Part shown: piece by piece, positions 37,291-45,644 of the stretch
Layout of the letters: every line of letters begins with the position of its first letter
Position numbering within the stretch: position 1 is the first letter of the stretch
Assembly: GCF_014750685.1 (NCBI RefSeq)
Contig: NZ_JAAXGE010000001.1
Location: forward strand, 124,001 to 188,000
DNA length: 64,000 bases
Source: Bacteroides sp. GM023
Lineage (GTDB): Bacteria > Bacteroidota > Bacteroidia > Bacteroidales > Bacteroidaceae
Reading direction: 5' to 3'
The notes under the pieces: model-generated
Seen by the model: only the letters and a program-made list of their open reading frames with translations
Database searches by the model: none
What the model was told of the DNA's origin: nothing
Position numbers and translations under genes: made by a program

Positions 37291-37528
37291 TAATCCAAAT
37301 AAAAAGAGATGTTTTATAACATTGATTAAGTGTTTTATTGACGCTTTACACTTTTGTTAATAATTCCCTGTTTGATAGAATCGGGTCTTTTCGGTGGAGG
37401 ATACTTGTTAATAAAGTCGATTTAGGGCCACTTGCATTCTGCTTTTTAGGAGAAAACTATTATCTTTATCCCGATATAGTGATAAACAATGTGATAGAAG
37501 ATATAATTTGCAAAGAAATGATGATACT

Positions 37529-40321
37529 ATGAGATATTTGCATTGGATAGCAGTATTGCTTTGTTTTCTTGGAATGGCTGCCTGTCGGCAGGATGCTCCT
37601 CGTTTCCGTATTGGGGTGGCTCAATGTAGCGATGATTCATGGCGGCATAAGATGAATGATGAGATTCTCCGTGAAGCGATGTTCTATGACGGGGTATCGG
37701 TCGAAATACGTTCTGCCGGAGATGATAATCGCCGGCAGGCAGAAGATGTTCATTATTTTATTGACAAAGGAGTTGATTTGCTGATAATCTCTGCCAACGA
37801 GGCAGCTCCCATGACCCCGATAGTGGAAGAAGCCTATCAAAAGGGAATACCTATTGTTTTGGTAGACCGGAAGATTCTTTCTGATAAATATACTGCATAT
37901 ATCGGTGCTGATAATTATGAAATAGGCCGTGCGGCGGGAAACTACATTGCATCCAGCCTGAAAGGAAAAGGAAATGTGGTGGAGCTTACCGGATTAGGTG
38001 GCTCGACTCCTGCTATGGAACGGCATCAGGGCTTTATGGCTGCCATCAGTAACTTCCCGGACGTCAAACTGATTGATAAAGCGGATGCTGCCTGGGAGTG
38101 TGGCCCGGCAGAAGTGGAAATGGATAGTATGCTTCGTCGTAATCCGAAGATTGATGCCGTATATGCTCATAATGACCGTATAGCTCCGGGCGCTTATCAG
38201 GCCGCCAAGAAAGTGGGACGGGAAAAGGAAATGATGTTTGTCGGCATCGACGCCCTACCGGGTAAAGGAAACGGGCTTGAACTAGTTCTAGACAGTGTAC
38301 TGGACGCTACCTTTATTTATCCTACCAATGGCGACAAGGTATTGCAGTTGGCAATGAACATCCTTGAGAAAAAGCCTTATCCTAGAGAAACTGTGATGAA
38401 TACTGCTGTTGTAGACCGTACGAACGCACACGTCATGCAACTTCAGACTACTCATATATCAGAACTGGACCGGAAAATAGAAACCTTAAACGGACGTATC
38501 GGCGGGTATCTGTCACGTGTAGCTACGCAGCAGGTTGTCATGTATGGCGGTTTGGTCATTCTTTTATTGGTGGCAGGATTATTAGTAGTTGTTTATAAGT
38601 CGCTTCGCTCTAAAAACAGGCTGAATAAAGAATTGTCGGAACAAAAGAGACAGTTGGAAGAGCAGCGCGATAAACTGGAAGAACAACGGGATAAGTTAGA
38701 GGAACAACGCGATAAACTGGAAGAACAGCGTGACCAATTAATACAGCTTTCCCATCAACTGGAAGAAGCTACCCATGCCAAACTTGTTTTCTTTACGAAC
38801 ATCTCTCATGATTTCCGTACTCCATTAACTTTGGTTGCCGACCCGGTAGAGCATTTGTTGGCTGATAAAACATTAAGTGGTGACCAGCATCGAATGTTGA
38901 TGCTGATACAACGAAACGTAAATATCCTCTTGCGCCTGGTCAATCAGATATTGGATTTCCGTAAATACGAAAATGGCAAGATGGAATATACTCCCGTTCC
39001 GGTAGATATTCTTTCCTCTTTCGAAAGTTGGAACGAATCTTTCCTGGCAGCAGCCCGCAAAAAGCATATTCATTTCTCTTTTGACAATATGTCGGATACG
39101 GATTACCATACATTGGCGGATATAGAGAAACTGGAACGCATTTATTTCAATCTGCTCTCCAATGCCTTTAAGTTTACTCCCGAGAATGGAAAAGTAACAG
39201 TCCGCCTGGCCTCGTTGACGAAAGAAGATAGCCAGTGGATTCGTTTTACCATCGCCAATACCGGTTCAATGATTTCCGCAGAACATATCCGAAGTATTTT
39301 TGAACGTTTCTATAAAATAGATATGCACCATGCCGGTTCGGGAATAGGACTGGCATTAGTAAAGGCATTCGTAGAACTGCACGGCGGAACTATCTCTGTG
39401 GAAAGTGATGAAAAACAGGGAACTGTCTTTACGGTAGATTTGCCGATACGAACCTGTGAAATATCTATTTTGGAAGACTCTCCGGCATCCTCTATTTCCG
39501 AAGCTTCTTCCCTGAATGACGCTTTACCCATTGAAGAGGAAGAGGAACTGGGAAAAAGTTATGACTCTTCCAAGCCTTCCGTGCTTATCATTGATGATAA
39601 TGCAGATATCCGTTCATATGTTCATGGATTGCTTCATACTGACTATACCGTCATTGAAGCAGCCGACGGCTCGGAAGGTATCCGCAAAGCTATGAAATAT
39701 GTTCCGGATTTGATTATCTCCGATGTGATGATGCCTGGTATTGACGGCATTGAATGTTGTCGCCGACTGAAAAGCGAATTACAAACATGCCATATCCCTG
39801 TTATCCTACTCACAGCCTGTTCCTTAGATGAACAACGAATTCAGGGATACGACGGTGGCGCAGATTCTTATATCTCCAAACCTTTCAGTTCGCAATTACT
39901 ACTGGCACGTGTCCGCAACCTGATAGATTCACATCGTCGCCTGAAACAATTCTTTGGTGACGGACAGACATTAGCAAAAGAAGACGTCTGTGATATGGAC
40001 AAGGACTTTGTAGAAAAATTCAAAGCCTTGATTGATGCGAAAATGGGAGACTCCAATTTGAACGTAGAAGATTTGGGCAAAGATATGGGACTAAGCCGTG
40101 TGCAGCTTTATCGTAAGATAAAATCCCTGACTAACTATTCTCCTAATGAATTACTTCGAATTGCCCGCCTGAAGAAAGCGGCTTCCCTGCTTGCTTCATC
40201 GGATATGACTGTCTCTGAAATAGGTTATGAAGTTGGCTTCAGTTCTCCTTCTTATTTTACTAAATGCTATAAGGAACAGTTTGGTGAGAGTCCGACGGAT
40301 TTGTTGAAGAGAAAAGGATAG
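37529..40321 (+). CDS. Hybrid two-component sensor with periplasmic sugar-binding domain (fructan PUL regulator)
   Basis: 931 residues. The start is set at the ATG MRYLHWIAV; the longer reading begins at TTG. Domains: signal (ending MAAC), type I periplasmic binding protein (about 25-310, RFRIGVAQCSDDSWRHKMN ... GKGNVVELTGLGGSTPAMERHQGF), membrane segment (about 336-357), coiled coil, HisKA with His in NISHDFRTPLT (about 430), HATPase (about 530-645), receiver (about 683-795, phospho-Asp in IISDVMMPG) and AraC-type HTH at the end. This is the BT1754 type, whose binding domain senses fructose released from fructan. The gene ends the locus and has a strong terminator. Confidence 0.95.
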   Translation: MRYLHWIAVLLCFLGMAACRQDAPRFRIGVAQCSDDSWRHKMNDEILREAMFYDGVSVEIRSAGDDNRRQAEDVHYFIDKGVDLLIISANEAAPMTPIVEEAYQKGIPIVLVDRKILSDKYTAYIGADNYEIGRAAGNYIASSLKGKGNVVELTGLGGSTPAMERHQGFMAAISNFPDVKLIDKADAAWECGPAEVEMDSMLRRNPKIDAVYAHNDRIAPGAYQAAKKVGREKEMMFVGIDALPGKGNGLELVLDSVLDATFIYPTNGDKVLQLAMNILEKKPYPRETVMNTAVVDRTNAHVMQLQTTHISELDRKIETLNGRIGGYLSRVATQQVVMYGGLVILLLVAGLLVVVYKSLRSKNRLNKELSEQKRQLEEQRDKLEEQRDKLEEQRDKLEEQRDQLIQLSHQLEEATHAKLVFFTNISHDFRTPLTLVADPVEHLLADKTLSGDQHRMLMLIQRNVNILLRLVNQILDFRKYENGKMEYTPVPVDILSSFESWNESFLAAARKKHIHFSFDNMSDTDYHTLADIEKLERIYFNLLSNAFKFTPENGKVTVRLASLTKEDSQWIRFTIANTGSMISAEHIRSIFERFYKIDMHHAGSGIGLALVKAFVELHGGTISVESDEKQGTVFTVDLPIRTCEISILEDSPASSISEASSLNDALPIEEEEELGKSYDSSKPSVLIIDDNADIRSYVHGLLHTDYTVIEAADGSEGIRKAMKYVPDLIISDVMMPGIDGIECCRRLKSELQTCHIPVILLTACSLDEQRIQGYDGGADSYISKPFSSQLLLARVRNLIDSHRRLKQFFGDGQTLAKEDVCDMDKDFVEKFKALIDAKMGDSNLNVEDLGKDMGLSRVQLYRKIKSLTNYSPNELLRIARLKKAASLLASSDMTVSEIGYEVGFSSPSYFTKCYKEQFGESPTDLLKRKG

Positions 40322-40348
40322 AATGACTCCTTCACATCAAGATACAAT

Positions 40349-40388
40349 AAATCCCGGTAAGTTGAGCTTTCAATACTTACCGGGATTT
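40349..40388. terminator. Bidirectional terminator between the sensor gene and the LruC-type lipoprotein gene
   Basis: AAATCCCGGTAAG (40349-40361) and CTTACCGGGATTT (40376-40388), perfect complements with a 14-nt loop, between convergent genes. Confidence 0.85.
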
Positions 40389-40399
40389 ATATATATGGA

Positions 40400-41692
40400 T
40401 TAATTATGTATCAATAGACTTTCGTCGGCATTTCCTTGATTATACCAATTCTGTTCATTCTTGCCACCACTTTGGGCCCATTTGGCAAAGCCTTTATAAG
40501 CTTTCAGGAAATCAGCTCCTTCAATGGCATGTGCTGCATTACCCGGTACTCTCAATCCCCAAATCAGGCGTTCTTTACTAAAATAGTAATTATCGTCTTC
40601 TTCATCTCCATCTGATTCACGTACCGGAAGTAAGTTCTTATCGTTGAATGGATATTTGTAAACTACCGGTTCAATGCCATTCATATGAATTTCTGTTCCG
40701 CTATCACTGCGTTTTAGATATAAATCGAATTCATCGTCTTTCAATATTTCTTTTACTTCTTTTCTATCCTTTAATTCAATCAGAATATGAACTTCAGGTA
40801 AGTCACCCGTAGTCACCAAAGCTTTCTTTTCTGTATTAAAATATTGGCTACCTGCGGGCTTATGCAGATTTTTAGTTAATAGGCTGCAATCAAGAACAAT
40901 ATGTTTATTGGGGATGAGTTTTATTTCATCAGGTGCAGGGTTTATGTTATTTGACTCATACACTTCTATACTTTCTATTTCATCAGGATCTATCTCTTTC
41001 AACCTTAAATAAGGAGAATAAGGGAATATTCCACCAACAGCTCTTAGGCGTAAACCTATCTGTATGTATTTTGCAGTATATTTTTTACCATCCTTTTTCA
41101 GACCTTGGAATTGTACCTTATAATTTACTACAAAATCATTGAAATCATAATCTCCTAATGAAGGGAATTGGTCTTCGAACATGATTGTTCCCCAACCATT
41201 CTTGGGATGATAAATGACTCCTTCTACTTTTTTTGTATCATCTTCTATATCATTGCCGCGTGTGATTGCACGAGTTTTATTAACCTTAGCATCAGTAATG
41301 TTCAGTGAGAAGTGTCCGTCTGCAACAGGTATGGCTACTTTCTTTATACCATTATTAGTGGTTTCATATTGAGCATACAACGTTTTTGCGTAAGTAGGAA
41401 TACTTATAGGAAGACTTGAGGTTTCTGCATCTACAGGGATATCCATTCCTAATCTTTCTCCTTCACTACATGCCTCATCCAGAAAAAGAGAAACAGTGGT
41501 AGGAGTAGTAGCTGATACATTTCCGCTGGCTGCCTGAGTCAATTTCCATTGGAAATCTTCCGGTATCTCAAGGTCTTTTACATGAATTTCTTTCTCGGGT
41601 TGTTTGCTTTCATCATAAAGGTTCTTCTCGCAGGAACTGAAAGCGAATGTTCCTAATAAGCAAGAAGCCAACAGCGCAGTCTTCTTTTTCAT
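40400..41692 (-). CDS. LruC domain (DUF4842-type) lipoprotein
   Basis: 430 residues from the ATG at 41692; an upstream in-frame ATG at 41770 would bypass the signal peptide and the predicted promoter. Lipobox FSSC, then CEKNLYDESKQ, acidic enough for surface export. The centre carries WGTIMFEDQFPSLGDYDFNDFVVNY, the hallmark of LruC-type proteins, with a DxDxNDxV stretch that looks like a calcium-binding loop. Function is unknown; some family members are cell-surface antigens. It stands alone between two terminated units. Confidence 0.85.
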   Translation of the reverse strand: MKKKTALLASCLLGTFAFSSCEKNLYDESKQPEKEIHVKDLEIPEDFQWKLTQAASGNVSATTPTTVSLFLDEACSEGERLGMDIPVDAETSSLPISIPTYAKTLYAQYETTNNGIKKVAIPVADGHFSLNITDAKVNKTRAITRGNDIEDDTKKVEGVIYHPKNGWGTIMFEDQFPSLGDYDFNDFVVNYKVQFQGLKKDGKKYTAKYIQIGLRLRAVGGIFPYSPYLRLKEIDPDEIESIEVYESNNINPAPDEIKLIPNKHIVLDCSLLTKNLHKPAGSQYFNTEKKALVTTGDLPEVHILIELKDRKEVKEILKDDEFDLYLKRSDSGTEIHMNGIEPVVYKYPFNDKNLLPVRESDGDEEDDNYYFSKERLIWGLRVPGNAAHAIEGADFLKAYKGFAKWAQSGGKNEQNWYNQGNADESLLIHN

Positions 41693-41739
41693 AATAGCAG
41701 TGCTTGTTTTGTTAATAATTGGGTTGCTTTTAATGGTTA

Positions 41740-41771
41740 CAAAGGTCGGGATTATTTGCATATTAAGCAAA
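41740..41771 (-). promoter_or_regulatory. Probable promoter of the LruC-type lipoprotein gene
   Basis: On the minus strand TTTG (41771-41768), a 20-nt spacer, then GACCTTTG (41747-41740), one mismatch from TAnnTTTG. It supports the start at 41692. Confidence 0.5.
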
Positions 41772-41806
41772 TAAAGTTGCAGATTTTATTTGAAGTCTCC
41801 TAATTA

Positions 41807-41838
41807 TTTGCAAATTTTCTTCTTTTTGCCTAGCTTTG
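41807..41838 (+). promoter_or_regulatory. Promoter of the MGMT-like gene
   Basis: -33 TTTG (41807-41810), 20-nt spacer, -7 TAGCTTTG (41831-41838), 27 nt before the ATG. Confidence 0.75.
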
Positions 41839-41865
41839 AAAACCAAATAAGTAGAAATCCGAGTA

Positions 41866-42204
41866 ATGAAAGATTATAAAGTTGATAAAGCGAGCCTTTC
41901 CGATAACTTCTGCCAAGAAGTATATCAGGTGGTCTGTGAAATTCCTTCAGGTAAAGTTTCCACTTATGGTGGTATAGCTGCATTATTGGGAATACCTCAA
42001 TGCTCCCGCATGGTAGGTCGTGCCTTGAAGCAAGTGCCGGATGACGTTTCTGCGCCTTGTCATAGGGTTGTCAATGCATCGGGGCGTCTCGTTCCCGGTT
42101 GGGAAGAGCAAAAACTATTACTCTTGGAAGAAGGGATTTCTTTCAAACAAAATGGGTGTGTAGACTTGAAAAAGCATCTTTGGAACTACTCCGTTTCTGA
42201 ATAA
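41866..42204 (+). CDS. Methylated-DNA cysteine methyltransferase-like protein (single catalytic domain)
   Basis: 112 residues, only the C-terminal catalytic domain of the Ogt/MGMT family. The acceptor motif PCHRVV is present with its Cys, so it can in principle remove alkyl groups from guanine O6, unlike ATL proteins in which this Cys is replaced. The DNA-binding recognition block SGKVSTYGGIAALLGIPQCSRMVGRAL is intact. The N-terminal domain of full-length Ogt is absent, as is common for short Bacteroidetes members. It is followed directly by the promoter of the betaine transporter operon. Confidence 0.88.
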   Translation: MKDYKVDKASLSDNFCQEVYQVVCEIPSGKVSTYGGIAALLGIPQCSRMVGRALKQVPDDVSAPCHRVVNASGRLVPGWEEQKLLLLEEGISFKQNGCVDLKKHLWNYSVSE

Positions 42205-42206
42205 AA

Positions 42207-42238
42207 TTTGCATCTTTAATCTATTTTGCCTATCTTTG
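42207..42238 (+). promoter_or_regulatory. Promoter of the betaine/proline transporter operon
   Basis: -33 TTTG (42207-42210), 20-nt spacer, -7 TATCTTTG (42231-42238). Transcription would start near 42245, leaving an untranslated leader of about 255 nt before the ATG at 42502. Confidence 0.8.
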
Positions 42239-42380
42239 CACTAACAATATGCAAAAACAGGCTGTAATTCATATATAAAAATACTGTTTTTTACTGTTCA
42301 TTGAGAGGATAATCTTATCAAATACTATTCCTTTTAAACTACTCAGTCTGTTTTTTTAATCATTAAAAACTCATCAGGTT

Positions 42381-42465
42381 GTCATGTTATAATGTAACGT
42401 GACCGAACCAAGCGAACTTTCAACTTGTTTATCATTGGTGAGAATGATAAGCGCAACAGTTGAAA
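42381..42465 (+). promoter_or_regulatory. Structured 5' leader of the betaine/proline transporter operon
   Basis: Two stem-loops lie in the long leader. The first is GTCATGTTA (42381-42389) with TAACGTGAC (42395-42403), one G-U pair, loop TAATG. The second is TTTCAAC (42418-42424) with GTTGAAA (42459-42465), enclosing TTATCATT (42429-42436) and AATGATAA (42443-42450) around GGTGAG. The unpaired GAACCAAGCGAA lies between them. No Shine-Dalgarno sequestration is obvious. It may be a cis-regulatory RNA, but it matches no riboswitch I recognise. Confidence 0.5.
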
Positions 42466-42501
42466 ACAAAACAAATATTATAATCTAAACCAATATATTA
42501 T

Positions 42502-43728
42502 ATGAGCAAAATAGAAATAAAGGATTTATATCTCATCTTCGGTCATGAGAAACAGAAAGCACTCAAGATGCTGAAAGAAGATAAGAGCAAAGCGGAAATC
42601 CTGAAAGATACCGGTTGTACGGTAGGAGTGAAAGATGCCAATCTTTCAATTAACGAAGGAGAATTTTTTGTAATAATGGGACTCTCCGGCAGTGGAAAAT
42701 CGACATTACTACGTTGTATAAACCGTTTGATACGCCCCACATCGGGGCAAGTACTCGTCAATGGAGTAGATATTTCCAAAGTTTCCGAAAAAGAACTTTT
42801 GCAAGTCCGTCGGAAAGAACTGGCTATGGTTTTTCAGAACTTCGGGTTGTTGCCCCATCGTTCCGTATTACATAATATCGCATTTGGACTCGAACTTCAG
42901 GGAGTGAAGAAAGAAGAACGTGAAAAGAAAGCCATGGAAAGTATGAAGCTAGTCGGGCTGAAAGGTTACGAGAATCAAATGGTAGGTGAGCTTTCCGGTG
43001 GGATGCAACAACGTGTCGGGCTAGCCCGTGCCTTGGCCAATAATCCCGAAGTACTTTTGATGGATGAGGCTTTCTCCGCCCTCGACCCTCTGATTCGCGT
43101 ACAGATGCAGGATGAACTGCTGGCTTTGCAATCAAAGATGAAAAAGACCATTGTCTTCATTACCCACGACTTGAGCGAAGCAATCAAACTGGGTGACCGT
43201 ATTGCTATTATGAAAGACGGGGAAGTCGTACAAGTAGGAACTTCAGAAGAAATTCTGACTGAACCCGCTAACGACTATGTGGCCCGCTTCGTAGAAAACG
43301 TAGACAGAAGCAAGATTATTACCGCTTCATCCTTGATGATTGACAAACCATTGGTTGCCCGCTTGAAGAAAGAGGGGCCCGAAGTACTGATCCGTAAAAT
43401 GCGTGCGAAGAATATAACAGTGCTTCCTGTCATAGATGCCGACGACAAGTTGGTAGGAGAGGTGCGTCTGAATGACCTGCTTAAACTGCGTAGTAAACAG
43501 GAGAAATCCATAGAACCAATTGTACGGACAGAAGTCCATTCAGTATTATGCGACACAGTATTGGAAGATATTCTCCCTCTGATGACAAAAAGTAATTCAC
43601 CGGTTTGGGTGATTGATGAAACACACGAATTTCTGGGAACTATCCCACTATCATCCTTAATCATTGAAGTGACAGGAAAAGATAAAGAAGAAATAAACGA
43701 AATAATCCAAAACGCAATAGATTTATGA
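42502..43728 (+). CDS. proV: Glycine betaine/proline ABC transporter, ATP-binding subunit with CBS domains
   Basis: 408 residues, OpuAA/ProV type. Walker A GLSGSGKS, signature LSGGMQQR and Walker B LLMDEAFSALDP are all present in the first 280 residues. Two CBS domains follow (about 285-405), the module that in this family senses ionic strength. The N-terminal IKDLYLIFGHEKQKALKM is typical of the family. Its stop overlaps the start of the permease gene by 4 bp, so translation is coupled. Confidence 0.93.
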   Translation: MSKIEIKDLYLIFGHEKQKALKMLKEDKSKAEILKDTGCTVGVKDANLSINEGEFFVIMGLSGSGKSTLLRCINRLIRPTSGQVLVNGVDISKVSEKELLQVRRKELAMVFQNFGLLPHRSVLHNIAFGLELQGVKKEEREKKAMESMKLVGLKGYENQMVGELSGGMQQRVGLARALANNPEVLLMDEAFSALDPLIRVQMQDELLALQSKMKKTIVFITHDLSEAIKLGDRIAIMKDGEVVQVGTSEEILTEPANDYVARFVENVDRSKIITASSLMIDKPLVARLKKEGPEVLIRKMRAKNITVLPVIDADDKLVGEVRLNDLLKLRSKQEKSIEPIVRTEVHSVLCDTVLEDILPLMTKSNSPVWVIDETHEFLGTIPLSSLIIEVTGKDKEEINEIIQNAIDL

Positions 43729-44552
43729 TAAATATAGGACAATATATAGAAAGTGCCATCAATTGGATGATGGTACATTTCGCCACTTTTTTTGATGCCG
43801 TGAATGCAGGTCTCGGCAGTTTCATTATCGGATTTCAACACATCCTTTTCGGAATCCCCTTTTATATAACCATCCTCGTACTTGCCGTCGCAGCCTGGAT
43901 GAAAGCAGGACGCGGAACAGGTATCTTCACGGTATTAGGCTTATTACTAATCTACGGCATGGGATTTTGGGAAGCAACCATGCAAACCTTGGCTCTCGTA
44001 TTATCATCTACCTGCCTGGCATTGATTGTCGGTGTTCCTTTAGGAGTGTGGACGGCAAACAGTCCGCGTGCGGATAAGATACTCCGCCCCATTCTTGACT
44101 TGATGCAGACTATGCCTGCTTTTGTTTATCTGATTCCTGCCGTTCTTTTTTTCGGCTTAGGGGCAGTGCCCGGAGTGTTTGCCACCATCATTTTTGCCAT
44201 GCCGCCTGTAGTCCGGCTTACCGGATTGGGAATCCGGCAAGTTCCTAAAAATGTAGTGGAAGCTTCCCGCTCGTTCGGAGCTACCCGCTGGCAGTTACTT
44301 TATAAAGTACAGCTTCCTTTGGCGTTGCCTACTATCCTGACCGGAGTAAACCAAACAATCATGATGTCACTTTCCATGGTCGTAATCGCCGCAATGATTG
44401 CTGCCGGTGGTTTGGGAGAAATCGTATTAAAGGGTATTACCCAAATGAAAATCGGACTCGGATTTGAAGGCGGTATAGCAGTGGTTATCTTGGCTATAAT
44501 CCTAGACCGTATCACACAAGGAATGGCAGGAAGAAAAAGTAAGAAGGATTAA
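43725..44552 (+). CDS. proW: Glycine betaine/proline ABC transporter, permease subunit
   Basis: 275 residues with about six to seven membrane segments and the binding-protein-dependent permease loop VEASRSFGATRWQLLYKVQLPLALPTI, which docks to the ATPase. Overlaps the ATPase gene by ATGA. Forms the membrane channel for uptake of compatible solutes. Confidence 0.93.
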   Translation: MINIGQYIESAINWMMVHFATFFDAVNAGLGSFIIGFQHILFGIPFYITILVLAVAAWMKAGRGTGIFTVLGLLLIYGMGFWEATMQTLALVLSSTCLALIVGVPLGVWTANSPRADKILRPILDLMQTMPAFVYLIPAVLFFGLGAVPGVFATIIFAMPPVVRLTGLGIRQVPKNVVEASRSFGATRWQLLYKVQLPLALPTILTGVNQTIMMSLSMVVIAAMIAAGGLGEIVLKGITQMKIGLGFEGGIAVVILAIILDRITQGMAGRKSKKD

Positions 44553-44600
44553 AATAGAAAGAACGAAAACAAGAAAGACAGAAAACAGAAAGGAATAAAA

Positions 44601-45464
44601 ATGAGAATATATAAATTAGTAGGAATCGTACTGTCCGCTTTGTTTTTGCTGGCTTCCTGTACGAATTCCGACTCAAATAAGAAAAAAGTAAAAATAGCCT
44701 ATGCCAATTGGTTGGAAGGAATAGCCATGAGCCATTTGGCAAAAGTGGTACTGGAAGAACAAGGATACGAGGTTGAACTACAGAATGCCGACCTTGCACC
44801 CATCTTCGTATCCATATCAGGAAAGAATTCAGATGTCTTTTTGGATACTTGGTTACCGATAACAATGAAAGATTATATGGACCAGTATGGTGACAGCATC
44901 GAATTTTTGGGCGAAGTATATGGAGAAGCACGTGTCGGACTGGTCGTACCTCAATACGTTACCATTAATTCCATTGATGAACTGGCCGCCAATAAAGACC
45001 GGTTCTCTTCTGAAATAGTCGGAATCGATGCCGGTGCAGGAATCATGAAAACCACGGATAAAGCCATCTCAGCTTATGGCCTTGACGGCTATACACTGCT
45101 GACTTCAAGTAGCTCGACGATGCTTGCATCTCTGAAAAAAGCGATGGAGAAAGGCGAATGGATAGTTATTACAGGATGGACACCACACTGGATGTTTGAT
45201 CAGTTTGATTTGAAATTCCTGGAAGACCCGAAGAAAGTATATGGTGACTTGGAAGAAATCCATGCCATCGCCTGGAAGGGATTCAGTGAAAAAGACCCTT
45301 TCGCAGCGGAGTTCTTTAGTAATATCAAATTAACGACAGAGGAACTCAGCTCCTTTATGACAGCTATGAAAGACGCCCGGATGGACGAAGAAGACATAGC
45401 ACGCAAATGGCGGGATGAACATCGGCAGTTGGTGGATAGCTGGATACCGAAATCAAAGGAATAA
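44601..45464 (+). CDS. proX: Glycine betaine/proline-binding lipoprotein of the ABC transporter
   Basis: 287 residues, OpuAC family. Lipobox LASC (Cys20). The mature part starts with KVKIAYANWLEGIAMSHLAKVVLEEQGYEVE and contains SDVFLDTWLPITMKDY and GWTPHWMFDQFDLKFLEDP, with the Trp residues that form the aromatic cage for quaternary ammonium ligands. Follows the permease by 48 bp. As in other Bacteroides it is probably anchored in the inner membrane to serve the permease. Confidence 0.92.
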   Translation: MRIYKLVGIVLSALFLLASCTNSDSNKKKVKIAYANWLEGIAMSHLAKVVLEEQGYEVELQNADLAPIFVSISGKNSDVFLDTWLPITMKDYMDQYGDSIEFLGEVYGEARVGLVVPQYVTINSIDELAANKDRFSSEIVGIDAGAGIMKTTDKAISAYGLDGYTLLTSSSSTMLASLKKAMEKGEWIVITGWTPHWMFDQFDLKFLEDPKKVYGDLEEIHAIAWKGFSEKDPFAAEFFSNIKLTTEELSSFMTAMKDARMDEEDIARKWRDEHRQLVDSWIPKSKE

Positions 45465-45583
45465 ATAGATGAATAGATTGATTAAATAATACGAATCAGT
45501 AGTTGGATGAGAGTAAAAACGTACTGACATGTAACAGGCTTGAACATGAAAACCGACTTGAACATAAGAACTGACTTAGACAT

Positions 45584-45622
45584 AAAAAAAGGGAGTCATG
45601 CATTGAGCAGACTCCCTTTTTT
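45584..45622. terminator. Bidirectional terminator between the betaine transporter operon and nifJ
   Basis: Seven A, GGGAGTC (45591-45597), 12-nt loop, GACTCCC (45610-45616), six T. Symmetric A and T tracts serve both convergent genes. Confidence 0.9.
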
Positions 45623-45644
45623 ATATCTATCTGAGTGTGATTAA

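Noticed and set aside
37044..37298. 84-codon minus-strand frame between fructokinase and the sensor gene
   Set aside because: It runs across the small-RNA promoter and both terminators and has an unlikely composition.
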